From Bradyrhizobium sp. PSBB068 (lineage in GTDB: Bacteria; Pseudomonadota; Alphaproteobacteria; Rhizobiales; Xanthobacteraceae), in contig CP069301.1 of the NCBI GenBank assembly GCA_016839165.1, forward strand, positions 1-64,000: a DNA stretch of 64,000 nt, read 5' to 3'. The notes under the pieces were generated by a model. It saw only the letters and a program-made list of their open reading frames with translations. It searched no databases and had not been told where the DNA came from. This document shows positions 8,655 to 16,442 of the stretch, in pieces. Each line of letters begins with the position of its first letter. The first letter of the stretch is position 1. Made by a program: the position numbers and the translations under genes.

Positions 8655-8916
8655 GTTTCGCGTCGGGTGCGCTGCTGAGATGGCCGGGATCAGGTGTCAT
8701 CTCGGCAGCCTCGACCGCGGCGATCTCCGCCTCGCTCAGATCAATCGTGCGCTGGACGCGTCGGTCCCGCTTCGACAGCCGAACGAAATCCTCGTAGGCC
8801 ATCAGCACCGTGCGGGGCCGGCCGTTCTTGGTGATGACCACCGGCTCGCGCACGGCGGCATCCTGGTAGGCGCCGAAGTTCTTCGAGACTTCGGCGGCGG
8901 TGACGGTCGAACTCAT
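8641..8916 (-). CDS. Phd/YefM-type antitoxin
   Basis: The 91-residue protein has the Phd/YefM fold signature: VTAAEVSKNFGAYQDAAVREPVVITKNGRPRTVLMAYEDFVRL, followed by an acidic tail that would bind the toxin. It precedes and overlaps the PemK/MazF-like gene. A strong Shine-Dalgarno sequence (AAGGAGATTT) supports the ATG at 8916. A palindrome lies 18 bases upstream of the start, as expected for autoregulation. Confidence 0.87.
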   Translation of the reverse strand: MSSTVTAAEVSKNFGAYQDAAVREPVVITKNGRPRTVLMAYEDFVRLSKRDRRVQRTIDLSEAEIAAVEAAEMTPDPGHLSSAPDAKHAAD

Positions 8917-8933
8917 GGTTCAAATCTCCTTCG

Positions 8934-8950
8934 TTCCGTAATATACGGAA
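8934..8950. promoter_or_regulatory. Palindromic operator candidate of the Phd/MazF pair
   Basis: TTCCGTAATATACGGAA has perfect 7-base arms around ATA and overlaps the probable promoter of the antitoxin gene. Phd proteins commonly repress through such short palindromes. Confidence 0.6.
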
Positions 8951-9031
8951 ATCCCGGTAATCCCGCAAGTGGTCCTCGGCGCTTGTATGAATGGGCCAGG
9001 AGACAGCCGGTATTCATAGGAGGATGCCCCG

Positions 9032-9307
9032 ATGACGGACAATAGACGCTCAGAGCCCTCTTCGAACATCTGGACCTTGGCAGGTGCGCAGGCACGGTTT
9101 TCAGAGGTTGTCGACCGGGCGCAGGCCCACCCGCAGGTCATCACCCGACACGGCCAACCGAGCGCGGTGCTCCTCTCAGCCGAGGAATGGGCGCGCAGAA
9201 CAGCCCGCAAAGGCACGCTGGCAGATTTCCTGCTGGCTTCGCCTTTACGGCAGGACCCGATGGATATCGAACGAATCCGTGATCGACCGCAGGACATCGA
9301 ACTGTGA
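9032..9307 (+). CDS. Phd/YefM-type antitoxin without a toxin partner
   Basis: This 91-residue protein is a second Phd/YefM antitoxin: IWTLAGAQARFSEVVDRAQAHPQVITRHGQPSAVLLSAEEWAR, then a tail with ADFLLASPLR. It is transcribed divergently from the Phd/MazF pair. No PIN-domain or RelE-type toxin follows. What follows is a 12-codon frame starting GTG AAC GGC CTG CTC (9304-9342), which looks like the first codons of a VapC toxin gene cut short by a deletion. The gene is therefore probably an orphan left after toxin loss. Confidence 0.85.
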   Translation: MTDNRRSEPSSNIWTLAGAQARFSEVVDRAQAHPQVITRHGQPSAVLLSAEEWARRTARKGTLADFLLASPLRQDPMDIERIRDRPQDIEL

Positions 9308-9338
9308 ACGGCCTGCTCACCACTGAAGGCGCGCTCCG

Positions 9339-10427
9339 ATGACCGCCCCTGCCCGCCTCCCCGATGCCGCGTCGCTCGAAACCGTCCTCGCCGCGCTCGA
9401 TCCGGCCTCGGCCGATACGGACCTGGTCCCGGCCCTCACCGCGGCGTTTCCGGGCTTTGCGTTCGGCATCGCGCCGATCGATGACGATTACTGGCGCGAT
9501 ACCCGATCGGTGCTTCGTCCCGACGGCACGCGGCTTGGCGAATTGCGGCCATGGATGACGGCCGAACTCGCCAGGGAAAACGGCGATGTGACGGCGGTCT
9601 GGAAGCGGCTGAAGGAGACCGGTCTGCAGATCACGGAGTGGCGGGGGACGAGCGCGTTCGTGTCGGCGCCGACCGGGCCGGGTGTGGCCGATTACGTTCA
9701 GATCGCGCTCGGTCGCGAAATCGAATGGCGCGCCGGCCCGATCGTCAATCCCAACCACCGCCCGTTTGGCGAAGAAGAACTGCTCGATCCGAGCTGGCCT
9801 CGCACCGATCAGCTCCCTGATTCGGATCGCCTCGCCGGTCCGGTCTATCGCCTGCTCGGCCGCGCCGGCGGCGCGGTGGTCCACGTCCGCAGTTTTCTGG
9901 ATCGCTGCGGCCGCATCGAGCGCGATAAGCGGGAGGCCAAACGGCCCGAGTTGGAGCGGCGAATCATTCGCGAGACCGGGCCGGGCGGAACACGTGAGAC
10001 GCCCTTCCTGGAGGCGGTCACGGACTATTTCGACTTTGTGCCCCGCGAGCTGCGGTTCTTTCAGGACTGGGAGGAATCGAGCGCCAGGCCGCAGCGCGTC
10101 TTCGCGCATTGGGCCCTCGATGCCCGCGACTACACCCACAAAGGCGAACGCGAAGTCGGCTTCATCCCCCGGCCGCTGAAGCTCCCGAAAGAGCGACTGC
10201 TCATGACGCCGGAGGCTTCGGTCCATCTTCTGATGGACCGGATCGAGGCCGTGGACCGCGAGGTCGGCCTGCCCTTCGGCTGGTTCTTCCTGATGACCCA
10301 CGGCCATTGGGTCGACCCCGATGTCGGCCTGGCGATCGCACAAGGCCTGAAGGCGCAACGCGTGCGCCTGCCCGACCCCGACGCCCGCGTGCTGCTGCGC
10401 TGGGCCGATCGAACCTACGGCTTTTGA
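9339..10427 (+). CDS. Hypothetical protein coupled to the downstream recombinase
   Basis: I do not recognise this 362-residue protein. It has no signal peptide or membrane segment, is acidic at the start, and has a basic centre (RIERDKREAKRPELERRI) and regular aromatic blocks such as YWRDTRSV and FFQDWEE. Its ATG overlaps the TGA of the preceding 12-codon frame, and it ends 13 bases before the tyrosine recombinase gene on the same strand, so the two are probably expressed together. A role as accessory factor to the recombinase is a guess from position only. Confidence 0.75.
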   Translation: MTAPARLPDAASLETVLAALDPASADTDLVPALTAAFPGFAFGIAPIDDDYWRDTRSVLRPDGTRLGELRPWMTAELARENGDVTAVWKRLKETGLQITEWRGTSAFVSAPTGPGVADYVQIALGREIEWRAGPIVNPNHRPFGEEELLDPSWPRTDQLPDSDRLAGPVYRLLGRAGGAVVHVRSFLDRCGRIERDKREAKRPELERRIIRETGPGGTRETPFLEAVTDYFDFVPRELRFFQDWEESSARPQRVFAHWALDARDYTHKGEREVGFIPRPLKLPKERLLMTPEASVHLLMDRIEAVDREVGLPFGWFFLMTHGHWVDPDVGLAIAQGLKAQRVRLPDPDARVLLRWADRTYGF

Positions 10428-10440
10428 CGGAGCGCAGCCG

Positions 10441-11613
10441 ATGGACGACATCACCTCCCGAGCCTTGGTCTCCGATCCCGAAACCCGGCGCGCGCTACAG
10501 CTCGATACGCTCTCGGCGATCCTGCCGATGGAGCGGCGCGACCGGCTCGCCGAGCTGCTGACCGACGACGACGTCGCGACGCTCAAACATCTCGCTCAGG
10601 AAGGCATGGGCGAGAATTCGCTGCGGGCGCTGGCGTCGGACCTTGCCTACCTCGAAGCCTGGGCCCAGGCCGCGACCGGCGCGGCGTTGCCCTGGCCGGC
10701 CTCGGAAAGCCTCGCGTTGAAATTCGTCGCGCACCATCTGTGGGACCCGGCGAAGCGCGAGACCGATCCCCAGCACGGCATGCCGTCCGATGTGGCGGCG
10801 CTGCTGCGGAATGCCGCGATGCTGCGGAGCGCCGGCCCGCATGCGCCGTCGACGGTGAAGCGGCGCCTCGCAAGCTGGGGCACCTTGCATCGCTGGAAAG
10901 GGCAGGAGGGTCCGTTTGCCTCGCCCAGTCTGCGCGCCGCGCTACGGCTCGCGGTTCGCGCCAGCACGCGCCCGCGGCAGCGCAAGAGCAAGCGGGCGTT
11001 CACCCGCGACGTCCTGGACCGTCTGCTCGCTACCTGCCGGTCCGACCGGCTGGCCGATGCCCGCGATCTTGCCATCCTGCTGCTCGCCTTCGCCTCCGGC
11101 GGACGCCGGCGCAGCGAGGTGGCGCGGCTGCGGGTCGAGCAGCTCAGCCACGAACCGCAGGTCCCGTTTAATCCGCAGGACCCAAAATCCGAGACGTTGC
11201 CGTGCGTGGCCATTCAGCTCGGCCGCACCAAGACCGGCCAAGCGGATGAGGCGGGAAGGGTGCTGCTGGTCGGGCCGCCGGTCGAGGCGCTGCGCGAATG
11301 GCTGGAGCGGGCGGACATCAGCCGGGGGCCGATCTTCCGCGCCATCGATCGCTGGGAGGCGGTGGAGGAGAGGGCGCTGACGCCGCAGTCGATCAACCTG
11401 ATTGTGAAGCGGCGCTGCGCCATGGCGGGCCTCGATGCGCGGGAATTTTCCGCCCACGGCTTGAGATCCGGGTACCTGACGGAGGCGGCGCAACGCGGAG
11501 TTTCCTTGCCGGAGGCTATGCAGCAATCCCAGCATCGATCCGTGCAACAGGCCGCCAGTTATTACAACGAAGCAGATCGACGACTCGGTCAAGCTGCACG
11601 GCTCGGCGTCTGA
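10441..11613 (+). CDS. Tyrosine recombinase/integrase
   Basis: The 390-residue protein is a phage-type tyrosine recombinase. The catalytic set is visible: the first Arg in GGRRRSEVARL (residues 220-230), HGLR with H339 and R342, H365 in SQHRS, and the nucleophile Tyr in AASYY (374 or 375). An N-terminal SAM-like core-binding domain (SLRALASDLAYLEAWAQ) precedes it. Such recombinases next to repABC often resolve plasmid multimers, but integration of the element into DNA is equally possible. The gene lies between the unknown gene at 9339 and the first parS site. Confidence 0.88.
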   Translation: MDDITSRALVSDPETRRALQLDTLSAILPMERRDRLAELLTDDDVATLKHLAQEGMGENSLRALASDLAYLEAWAQAATGAALPWPASESLALKFVAHHLWDPAKRETDPQHGMPSDVAALLRNAAMLRSAGPHAPSTVKRRLASWGTLHRWKGQEGPFASPSLRAALRLAVRASTRPRQRKSKRAFTRDVLDRLLATCRSDRLADARDLAILLLAFASGGRRRSEVARLRVEQLSHEPQVPFNPQDPKSETLPCVAIQLGRTKTGQADEAGRVLLVGPPVEALREWLERADISRGPIFRAIDRWEAVEERALTPQSINLIVKRRCAMAGLDAREFSAHGLRSGYLTEAAQRGVSLPEAMQQSQHRSVQQAASYYNEADRRLGQAARLGV

Positions 11614-11648
11614 ACAGCCACGGCCCGAGGCCGAACGTAAATTCGGCT

Positions 11649-11679
11649 AGTCTAGCGGCGGGGTAAAAAGGGGTAGACT
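11649..11679. repeat. Inverted repeat after the recombinase gene
   Basis: AGTCTA (11649-11654) and TAGACT (11674-11679) form 6-base arms around a 19-base G-rich centre, 35 bases after the recombinase stop. The layout resembles a small recombinase core site, but the arms are too short to be sure. Confidence 0.3.
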
Positions 11680-11719
11680 GGACGTCGATTAGGGACGCGA
11701 TTCGGGCCATTCGAGGAGA

Positions 11720-11735
11720 GTTGACCGCGGTCAAC
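11720..11735. promoter_or_regulatory. parS site 1 of the repABC replicon
   Basis: GTTGACCGCGGTCAAC is a perfect 16-base palindrome of the repABC centromere type (GTTNNCNGCNGNNAAC). It is the outermost of three identical copies around repA-repB and would be bound by RepB. Confidence 0.9.
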
Positions 11736-11832
11736 TTTCTCCTGGTGGGGGTGATCAGCCTTCGCGCGTGGGCTGGAATCTATGTCAGCGGATGAACAAG
11801 CAGGTGGTGGCGCTCGGTGGGATCTCCGTGGA

Positions 11833-11848
11833 GTTGACCGCGGTCAAC
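11833..11848. promoter_or_regulatory. parS site 2 of the repABC replicon
   Basis: This is a second exact copy of GTTGACCGCGGTCAAC, 113 bases from the first and 150 bases upstream of repA. An A+T-rich promoter-like patch (CGTTAACCCTTTAAT) follows. RepA/RepB bound here could repress the repABC operon. Confidence 0.9.
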
Positions 11849-11982
11849 TTTTCCGAGAGGGCCCAGTGGACCGTTAAGGACTCGTTAACCCTTTAATTGT
11901 TGCGCGATCGCCCAGAATCGGGCGTACTAGCCACGCTTTGCGCACGCCCTGCATCCGAAATTCGTAACTACGCGAGAAAGCC

Positions 11983-13209
11983 GTGGCCCTAAACGACCAA
12001 CACGCGATGGCGCCAATCCCTTCGGCCGCGCCCCCAACGATCCACGAAACGATCGCGGCCGATGCGCGCGAACTCTCCGCGAAGCTTCATGCCCATCGCA
12101 TGAAGCTGTTCCCGCCAAAAGCCCGTAAGAACCTACGCCGGTTCACATCCGGCGAAGTCGCTAAACTCGTCGGCATCAATGACGGCTATCTCCGCCAATT
12201 GTCGCTGGAGGGAAGGGGCCCCCAACCTGATACCAGTCCATCGGGTCGACGGTCGTACACATTCGAAGACATTCAGAGCCTTCGGGCTTATCTCGACGAA
12301 TCCGGCAAGGGCGTGCGACGATACCGACCGCATCGCGTCGCGGGCGAACAGTTGCAAGTCATCGGCGTCGTTAATTTCAAGGGTGGATCAGGCAAGACCA
12401 CCACCGCCGCGCATCTCGCTCAACATCTCACGCTGCAGGGCTATCGGGTGCTTGCGGTCGATCTCGATCCACAGGCCTCGCTCTCGGCGCTGCACGGCTA
12501 TCAGCCAGAGTTTGACGTCGAGGAAAACGGAACCCTCTACGGCGCCATCCGCTATGACAGCGAGCGTCGTGAGCTGGACGAGATCATTCGACAGACTTAC
12601 TTTTCGGGGCTCGACATCGTCCCCGGCAATATCGAACTGATGGAATTCGAACACGAGACCCCGAAAGCGTTAGCTATGCGCCAGTCGGGTGATCCGCTGT
12701 TCTTCGCCCGCGTTGCCCGTGCCCTCGCCACTGTCCAGGACCGTTACGACGTCGTCGTGATCGACTGTCCGCCCCAACTTGGATTTCTCACGCTCTCCGC
12801 TCTCTGCGCGGCAACCGCGATCCTGATCCCGGTGCATCCGCAAATGCTCGACGTCATGTCGATGTGCCAATTCCTCATCATGACATCCGACCTCCTCGCC
12901 GTCGTCGCCAAGGCAGGCGGCAACATGAATTACGATTGGATGCGATATCTGGTCACGCGCTACGAGCCCGGTGATGGACCGCAGGCCCAAATGGTCGGCT
13001 TCATGCGCTCGCTGTTCGGCGATCGCATGGTCACCAATATGATGCTCAAGAGCACGGCGATCTCCGACGCCGGCATCACGAAGCAAACACTCTATGAGGT
13101 CAGCCGCGATCAGTTCACACGCGCTACCTACGACCGCGCAATGGAATCGCTGGACAGCGTCAATGGCGAAATTCAAAGCCTCATCCAAGCCGCATGGGGG
13201 AGGACCTAA
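11983..13209 (+). CDS. repA: RepA, ParA-type partition ATPase of repABC
   Basis: This 408-residue RepA has an N-terminal helix-turn-helix region (FTSGEVAKLVGINDGYLRQL) and a deviant Walker A motif NFKGGSGKTT at residues 131-140. The Walker B part VIDCPPQLG and the RepA-typical MTSDLLAVVAKAGGNMNYDWMRYLVTRYEP follow. It drives plasmid segregation with RepB and represses the operon. Translation starts at GTG 11983 after GAGAAAG; an ATG at 12007 is an alternative. Its stop overlaps the repB start (TAATG), so the two are coupled. Confidence 0.95.
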   Translation: MALNDQHAMAPIPSAAPPTIHETIAADARELSAKLHAHRMKLFPPKARKNLRRFTSGEVAKLVGINDGYLRQLSLEGRGPQPDTSPSGRRSYTFEDIQSLRAYLDESGKGVRRYRPHRVAGEQLQVIGVVNFKGGSGKTTTAAHLAQHLTLQGYRVLAVDLDPQASLSALHGYQPEFDVEENGTLYGAIRYDSERRELDEIIRQTYFSGLDIVPGNIELMEFEHETPKALAMRQSGDPLFFARVARALATVQDRYDVVVIDCPPQLGFLTLSALCAATAILIPVHPQMLDVMSMCQFLIMTSDLLAVVAKAGGNMNYDWMRYLVTRYEPGDGPQAQMVGFMRSLFGDRMVTNMMLKSTAISDAGITKQTLYEVSRDQFTRATYDRAMESLDSVNGEIQSLIQAAWGRT

Positions 13210-14225
13210 TGGGTCGCAAAAACCTGCTTGCTGACCTCTTGGACGACAAGTTGACCGCGGTCAACGAACAGCCGTCAGGTGAGTCCAGCGACAATCGGAG
13301 ACCTTCCCAACCAACACTGGGATCGCGCGGTGCAGTCGGCGCCATGAGCCGCTCGCTCGAGATGCTGTCCGCGGAGCGCGATGCCGCCAAGGCCCTGACC
13401 GAACAACTCACCACCGGTCAAGCCGTCGTTGAAATCGATACAGGATTGATTGACGCCTCGATCGTTCCGGATCGCTTGACGGGCGTCGACGAGAAGCACC
13501 CCGCTCTCGTCGAATCCATCCGCGCCAATGGACAATTGGTTCCAGTCCTTCTCCGGCCGCATCCGACCGGTCCAGGACGGTTTCAGATCGCCTATGGCCA
13601 TCGTCGCGTCCGTGCGCTTGCCGAGCTTGGCCATCCCGCGCGGGCGGTAGTCCGTGACCTCAGCGACGAAGACCTGGTGGTGGCACAAGGCAAAGAGAAT
13701 GGCGAGCGTGAGGATCTGTCCTTCATTGAGCGGGCAACTTACGCTGCCGCACTCGAGGATCGTGGATTCAAGCGTGAGATCATCATGGCGGCGCTCAGCG
13801 TCGACAAGACAGAACTCTCGCGCCTCATCACCGTCGCGCGGGCCCTGCCACGGAGCTTGGTCGATGCGATCGGGCCAGCGCCGAAGACCGGCCGCCGGCG
13901 CTGGATGGAGCTGGCAGAGCGGATGGTGGGTCGCCACGACCAAAAGGCATTGGCTGACAGTGTGGCTAGTGATCGCTTCGTGCGTGCTACTTCCGATGAA
14001 CGGTTCGCGATCGCATTCGTCGCGCTCGCGCCTCGCAAGCCCAAAGCTCCACGGCCGACGACTTGGACCGATGACGACGGCAAGAAAATTGTGAAGATTG
14101 AACGTCGCGCAGATCGCGTCACGCTCGCGCTCGATGAAAAGGCCGCGCCGGCGTTTGGAGACTTTGTGATTTCGCGGCTGCCAGAACTCTACCGCGCTTT
14201 TCGCGAGGGACGTACCGATGAATGA
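13209..14225 (+). CDS. repB: RepB, ParB-type centromere-binding protein of repABC
   Basis: The 338-residue protein begins MGRKNLLADLLDDKL, the usual RepB opening, and carries the ParB/Srx domain (IRANGQLVPVLLRPHPTGPGRFQIAYGHRRVRALAELG) followed by a helix-turn-helix (KREIIMAALSVDKTELSRLI). It binds parS and works with RepA in partition. The start is fixed by the TAATG overlap with repA. A third parS copy lies inside the coding sequence, near codons 14-19, so RepB can load onto its own gene. Confidence 0.95.
   Translation: MGRKNLLADLLDDKLTAVNEQPSGESSDNRRPSQPTLGSRGAVGAMSRSLEMLSAERDAAKALTEQLTTGQAVVEIDTGLIDASIVPDRLTGVDEKHPALVESIRANGQLVPVLLRPHPTGPGRFQIAYGHRRVRALAELGHPARAVVRDLSDEDLVVAQGKENGEREDLSFIERATYAAALEDRGFKREIIMAALSVDKTELSRLITVARALPRSLVDAIGPAPKTGRRRWMELAERMVGRHDQKALADSVASDRFVRATSDERFAIAFVALAPRKPKAPRPTTWTDDDGKKIVKIERRADRVTLALDEKAAPAFGDFVISRLPELYRAFREGRTDE
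13250..13265. promoter_or_regulatory. parS site 3, inside repB
   Basis: The third exact copy of GTTGACCGCGGTCAAC lies within the first 60 bases of repB, where it encodes part of the DKLTAVNEQ stretch. Intragenic parS copies are known in some repABC plasmids. Confidence 0.88.
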
Positions 14226-14331
14226 CATCGCGCGTCTCGCCGCTTTGGATATGGCGCCGTCCAGACCTCTCATGGTCAGGCGGCGCGATGCGTACCCGCG
14301 TTTCCGTCCTCTAACCGTAGGAGCATAGCGG

Positions 14332-14390
14332 AAAAAGAAAAGGCCCCCGAAACGTCTCCGTCCGAAAGCCTTCTCTCGTCATGTTTGGCG
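14332..14390 (-). ncRNA. Antisense RNA (incA/RepE type) between repB and repC
   Basis: The repB-repC gap of repABC plasmids encodes a small countertranscribed RNA that limits RepC synthesis. On the minus strand TTGACT (14420-14425) and, 17 bases on, TTCTCT fit a promoter. Downstream an AAGGC/GCCTT hairpin (14340-14372) is followed by a T-rich run (CCTTTTCTTTTTCC), a good intrinsic terminator. The predicted RNA is about 59 nucleotides. The exact 5' end is an estimate from the promoter position. Confidence 0.72.
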
Positions 14391-14487
14391 ACTGACAGAG
14401 AATCACTTTCGCGAATCGCAGTCAAGTGTCTTTAGCGACGGCGCCGTTTTGGCGAGCAGATTTTCTTTGCCCGCATGAGGCAAAGAC

Positions 14488-15720
14488 ATGCAGTCACACT
14501 CCCCAACGACGCCCTTTGGGCGGCGATCGCTGACGCTTGCCCATGTGGCAAGCCAAATCGGGGCCTCGGCGCGACCGCCCGAAAAGGTCGTGCATAAATG
14601 GAATATTTTCCACGCCATCTGTACGGCGCGGCCGCGCCTGGGGGTGTCCGAGCGCTCGCTATCCGTGTTGAACGCGCTTTTGACCTTCCATCCGGAGACG
14701 GCCCTGACTGGGGAGGACGACCTGATCGTCTTTCCGTCCAACGACAAGCTAACGTTGCGCGCGCACGGCATGCCCGCTTCGACATTACGCCGGCACCTCG
14801 CCGTCCTGGTCGACGCCGGGTTGATTATTCGGCGCGATAGTCCAAACGGCAAGCGCTACGCGCGGAAAGGCCGCGCCGGCGACATCGAGCTTGCCTTTGG
14901 CTTCGATCTGTCGCCGCTCGTCGTGCGTTCAGAAGAGTTCGAGCACCTGGCGGCCGACATCGAAGCAGAGGCGCGCGCGCTCAAGCTCGTGCGTGAACGC
15001 ATCACGCTTTGCCGGCGCGATATCGCCAAGATGATTGCCACCGGCATCGAGGAAGGCGTCCCGACGCGCAGGGGAGGGCAGGGGCCGATCGACTGGCAGG
15101 AAGTCCACACCGCCTTCAGGGCAATGCTAGCCCAGATTCCGAGGACGGCCACGCGGGAGCAGCTCGAGCCGATCGCTGACGAGCTGTCGCAACTTGCCGA
15201 CGACGTACTCAATATTCTGGAAACGCATATTAAATCCAAGAATCCGAGCGCCAATGAGTCCCAATCTGAGCGCCACATACAGAATTCAAATACAGATGCC
15301 CCTATTGATCTTGAACCTAGCCTCCAGAAAGGCAGGGCGGGGGGAGCTGAGCTAAAACTTCAACCATCGCGAGTCGCGGAAGGTTCGTATCCGTTGGGAA
15401 TGGTCCTGAGTGCATGCCCGGACATCGTCGATTATGCGAAGGGCGGGATTTCGAACTGGCGTGATTTCCTGGCCACCGCGGCCGTTGTGAGATCAATGCT
15501 GGGGATCAGTCCGAGCGCCTGGGAGGAGGCGCAAACTGTCCTGGGCGAAACGCAAGCGGCGGTCGTCGTCGCATGCATCCTGCAGCGTGGCACCGCGATC
15601 AGATCAGCTGGCGGCTACTTGCGCGGGCTGACCCGGAAAGCGGAGGTCGGGGAATTTTCTCTTGGGCCGATCCTGATGTCGCAGATCAATTCTCGGCTTC
15701 ACGAAAAGCGGCGGGCTTGA
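14488..15720 (+). CDS. repC: RepC replication initiator
   Basis: The 410-residue protein is a RepC initiator: the opening MQSHSPTTPFGRRSLTLAHVA, the winged-helix block RPRLGVSERSLSVLNALLTFHPE, and the RepC signature IVFPSNDKLTLRAHGMPASTLRRHLAVLVDAGLIIRRDSPNGKRYARKG. The C-terminal part includes the usual NWRDFLATAAVVRSMLGISPSAWEEA. RepC binds an origin inside its own gene, so oriV is expected within this coding sequence. Its level is probably set by the antisense RNA just upstream. It is complete and intact. Confidence 0.95.
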   Translation: MQSHSPTTPFGRRSLTLAHVASQIGASARPPEKVVHKWNIFHAICTARPRLGVSERSLSVLNALLTFHPETALTGEDDLIVFPSNDKLTLRAHGMPASTLRRHLAVLVDAGLIIRRDSPNGKRYARKGRAGDIELAFGFDLSPLVVRSEEFEHLAADIEAEARALKLVRERITLCRRDIAKMIATGIEEGVPTRRGGQGPIDWQEVHTAFRAMLAQIPRTATREQLEPIADELSQLADDVLNILETHIKSKNPSANESQSERHIQNSNTDAPIDLEPSLQKGRAGGAELKLQPSRVAEGSYPLGMVLSACPDIVDYAKGGISNWRDFLATAAVVRSMLGISPSAWEEAQTVLGETQAAVVVACILQRGTAIRSAGGYLRGLTRKAEVGEFSLGPILMSQINSRLHEKRRA

Positions 15721-16110
15721 GCGATGTGATGATGGGGGCTGTGGCAGGTTCCGGCTTGAGCGGGCGAAGCGAGGTTGTTTGGCGCATTCCAGGCGATGTT
15801 GCCGACTCACGCGAGCCGGGTGAAAGCGATGATCACAGGTCTTCCTCGGCTCGAGCTGTCGCTTCCGGTCGCATGGCTGGATACCTATGGCCGCCGACGG
15901 CTCGGTCGACCGCTGGAGAAGATTTTTCGCTTGCCGGATCCACCCGCAAGCGGGGCCTCCGCTGGGATTCCTTGCGCTCGCCCTTCTCTGCCAAAATTCT
16001 TTCGGCCGGGTGCCTCGCGGCGCTCGCGCTCTGCCCGCGTTCGCGGCTTCGGCTCGGTTTAGTCGCTCCGGCCGTTACGGACATCGCAGCCTGGCGCAAG
16101 CCCCAGAACA

Positions 16111-16128
16111 TGTTGGTTCAAACCAACA
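16111..16128. promoter_or_regulatory. Second-type partition site (copy 1)
   Basis: TGTTGGTTCAAACCAACA is a palindrome with 8-base arms around CA. It shares its core with two further copies that flank the parA/parB pair, so it is the likely binding site of this ParB/KorB-type protein. Confidence 0.68.
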
Positions 16129-16311
16129 GGGCAGGGGGCGCGCTGCGCTTCCGGTTTCGGTTGTCTTCCGTCAACACCACTGTCGCCTGTCAAGTGATGT
16201 GAACTGGTTTCGACTTGGCGCCTTCTTTCTTTTGGCTCGGCCTACCTGACTCTTCTGGCAGGAGATTTTATGCCCGGTTTTCGGGAGTGTGGGGCACGCG
16301 CTGGTCCATTG

Positions 16312-16337
16312 CGGGTGTTGGTTCAAACCAACACCCG
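16312..16337. promoter_or_regulatory. Second-type partition site (copy 2)
   Basis: This copy has perfect 12-base arms, CGGGTGTTGGTT and AACCAACACCCG, around CA. It is the longest of the three copies and lies about 100 bases upstream of the parA start, in promoter position. Confidence 0.7.
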
Positions 16338-16400
16338 GGATGAGGAGGCCGGTCATCAAGTTCGTGCCGGTAGGCGCGGCGCGCTGGAGGAGGAAAATCG

Positions 16401-16442
16401 ATGAAACGGGCGCAGATAGTTTCATCAAGCTTCATCCGATGA
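16401..16442 (+). CDS. 13-residue leader peptide overlapping the parA start
   Basis: An ATG at 16401 follows a very strong Shine-Dalgarno sequence (GGAGGAGGA, 16386-16394) and opens a 13-codon frame, MKRAQIVSSSFIR. Its TGA (16440-16442) overlaps the parA ATG (16439-16441). The parA start itself has no good ribosome site. The simplest reading is that ribosomes finish the leader and restart on parA. An inverted repeat, GATGAAAC/GTTTCATC, spans the leader start. Confidence 0.55.
   Translation: MKRAQIVSSSFIR

Larger units (their letters stand above)
15721..16438. other. Gap between repC and the second parA, holding partition sites
   Basis: No convincing gene is visible in these 718 bases. Long overlapping frames exist only because the GC content is high and show no start context or motif. 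The stretch holds two palindromic sites of the second partition system and the leader frame of parA. Confidence 0.5.

Noticed and set aside
15573..16202. 209-residue plus-strand frame after repC
   Set aside because: It starts inside repC, has no domain and no ribosome site, and covers a partition palindrome.
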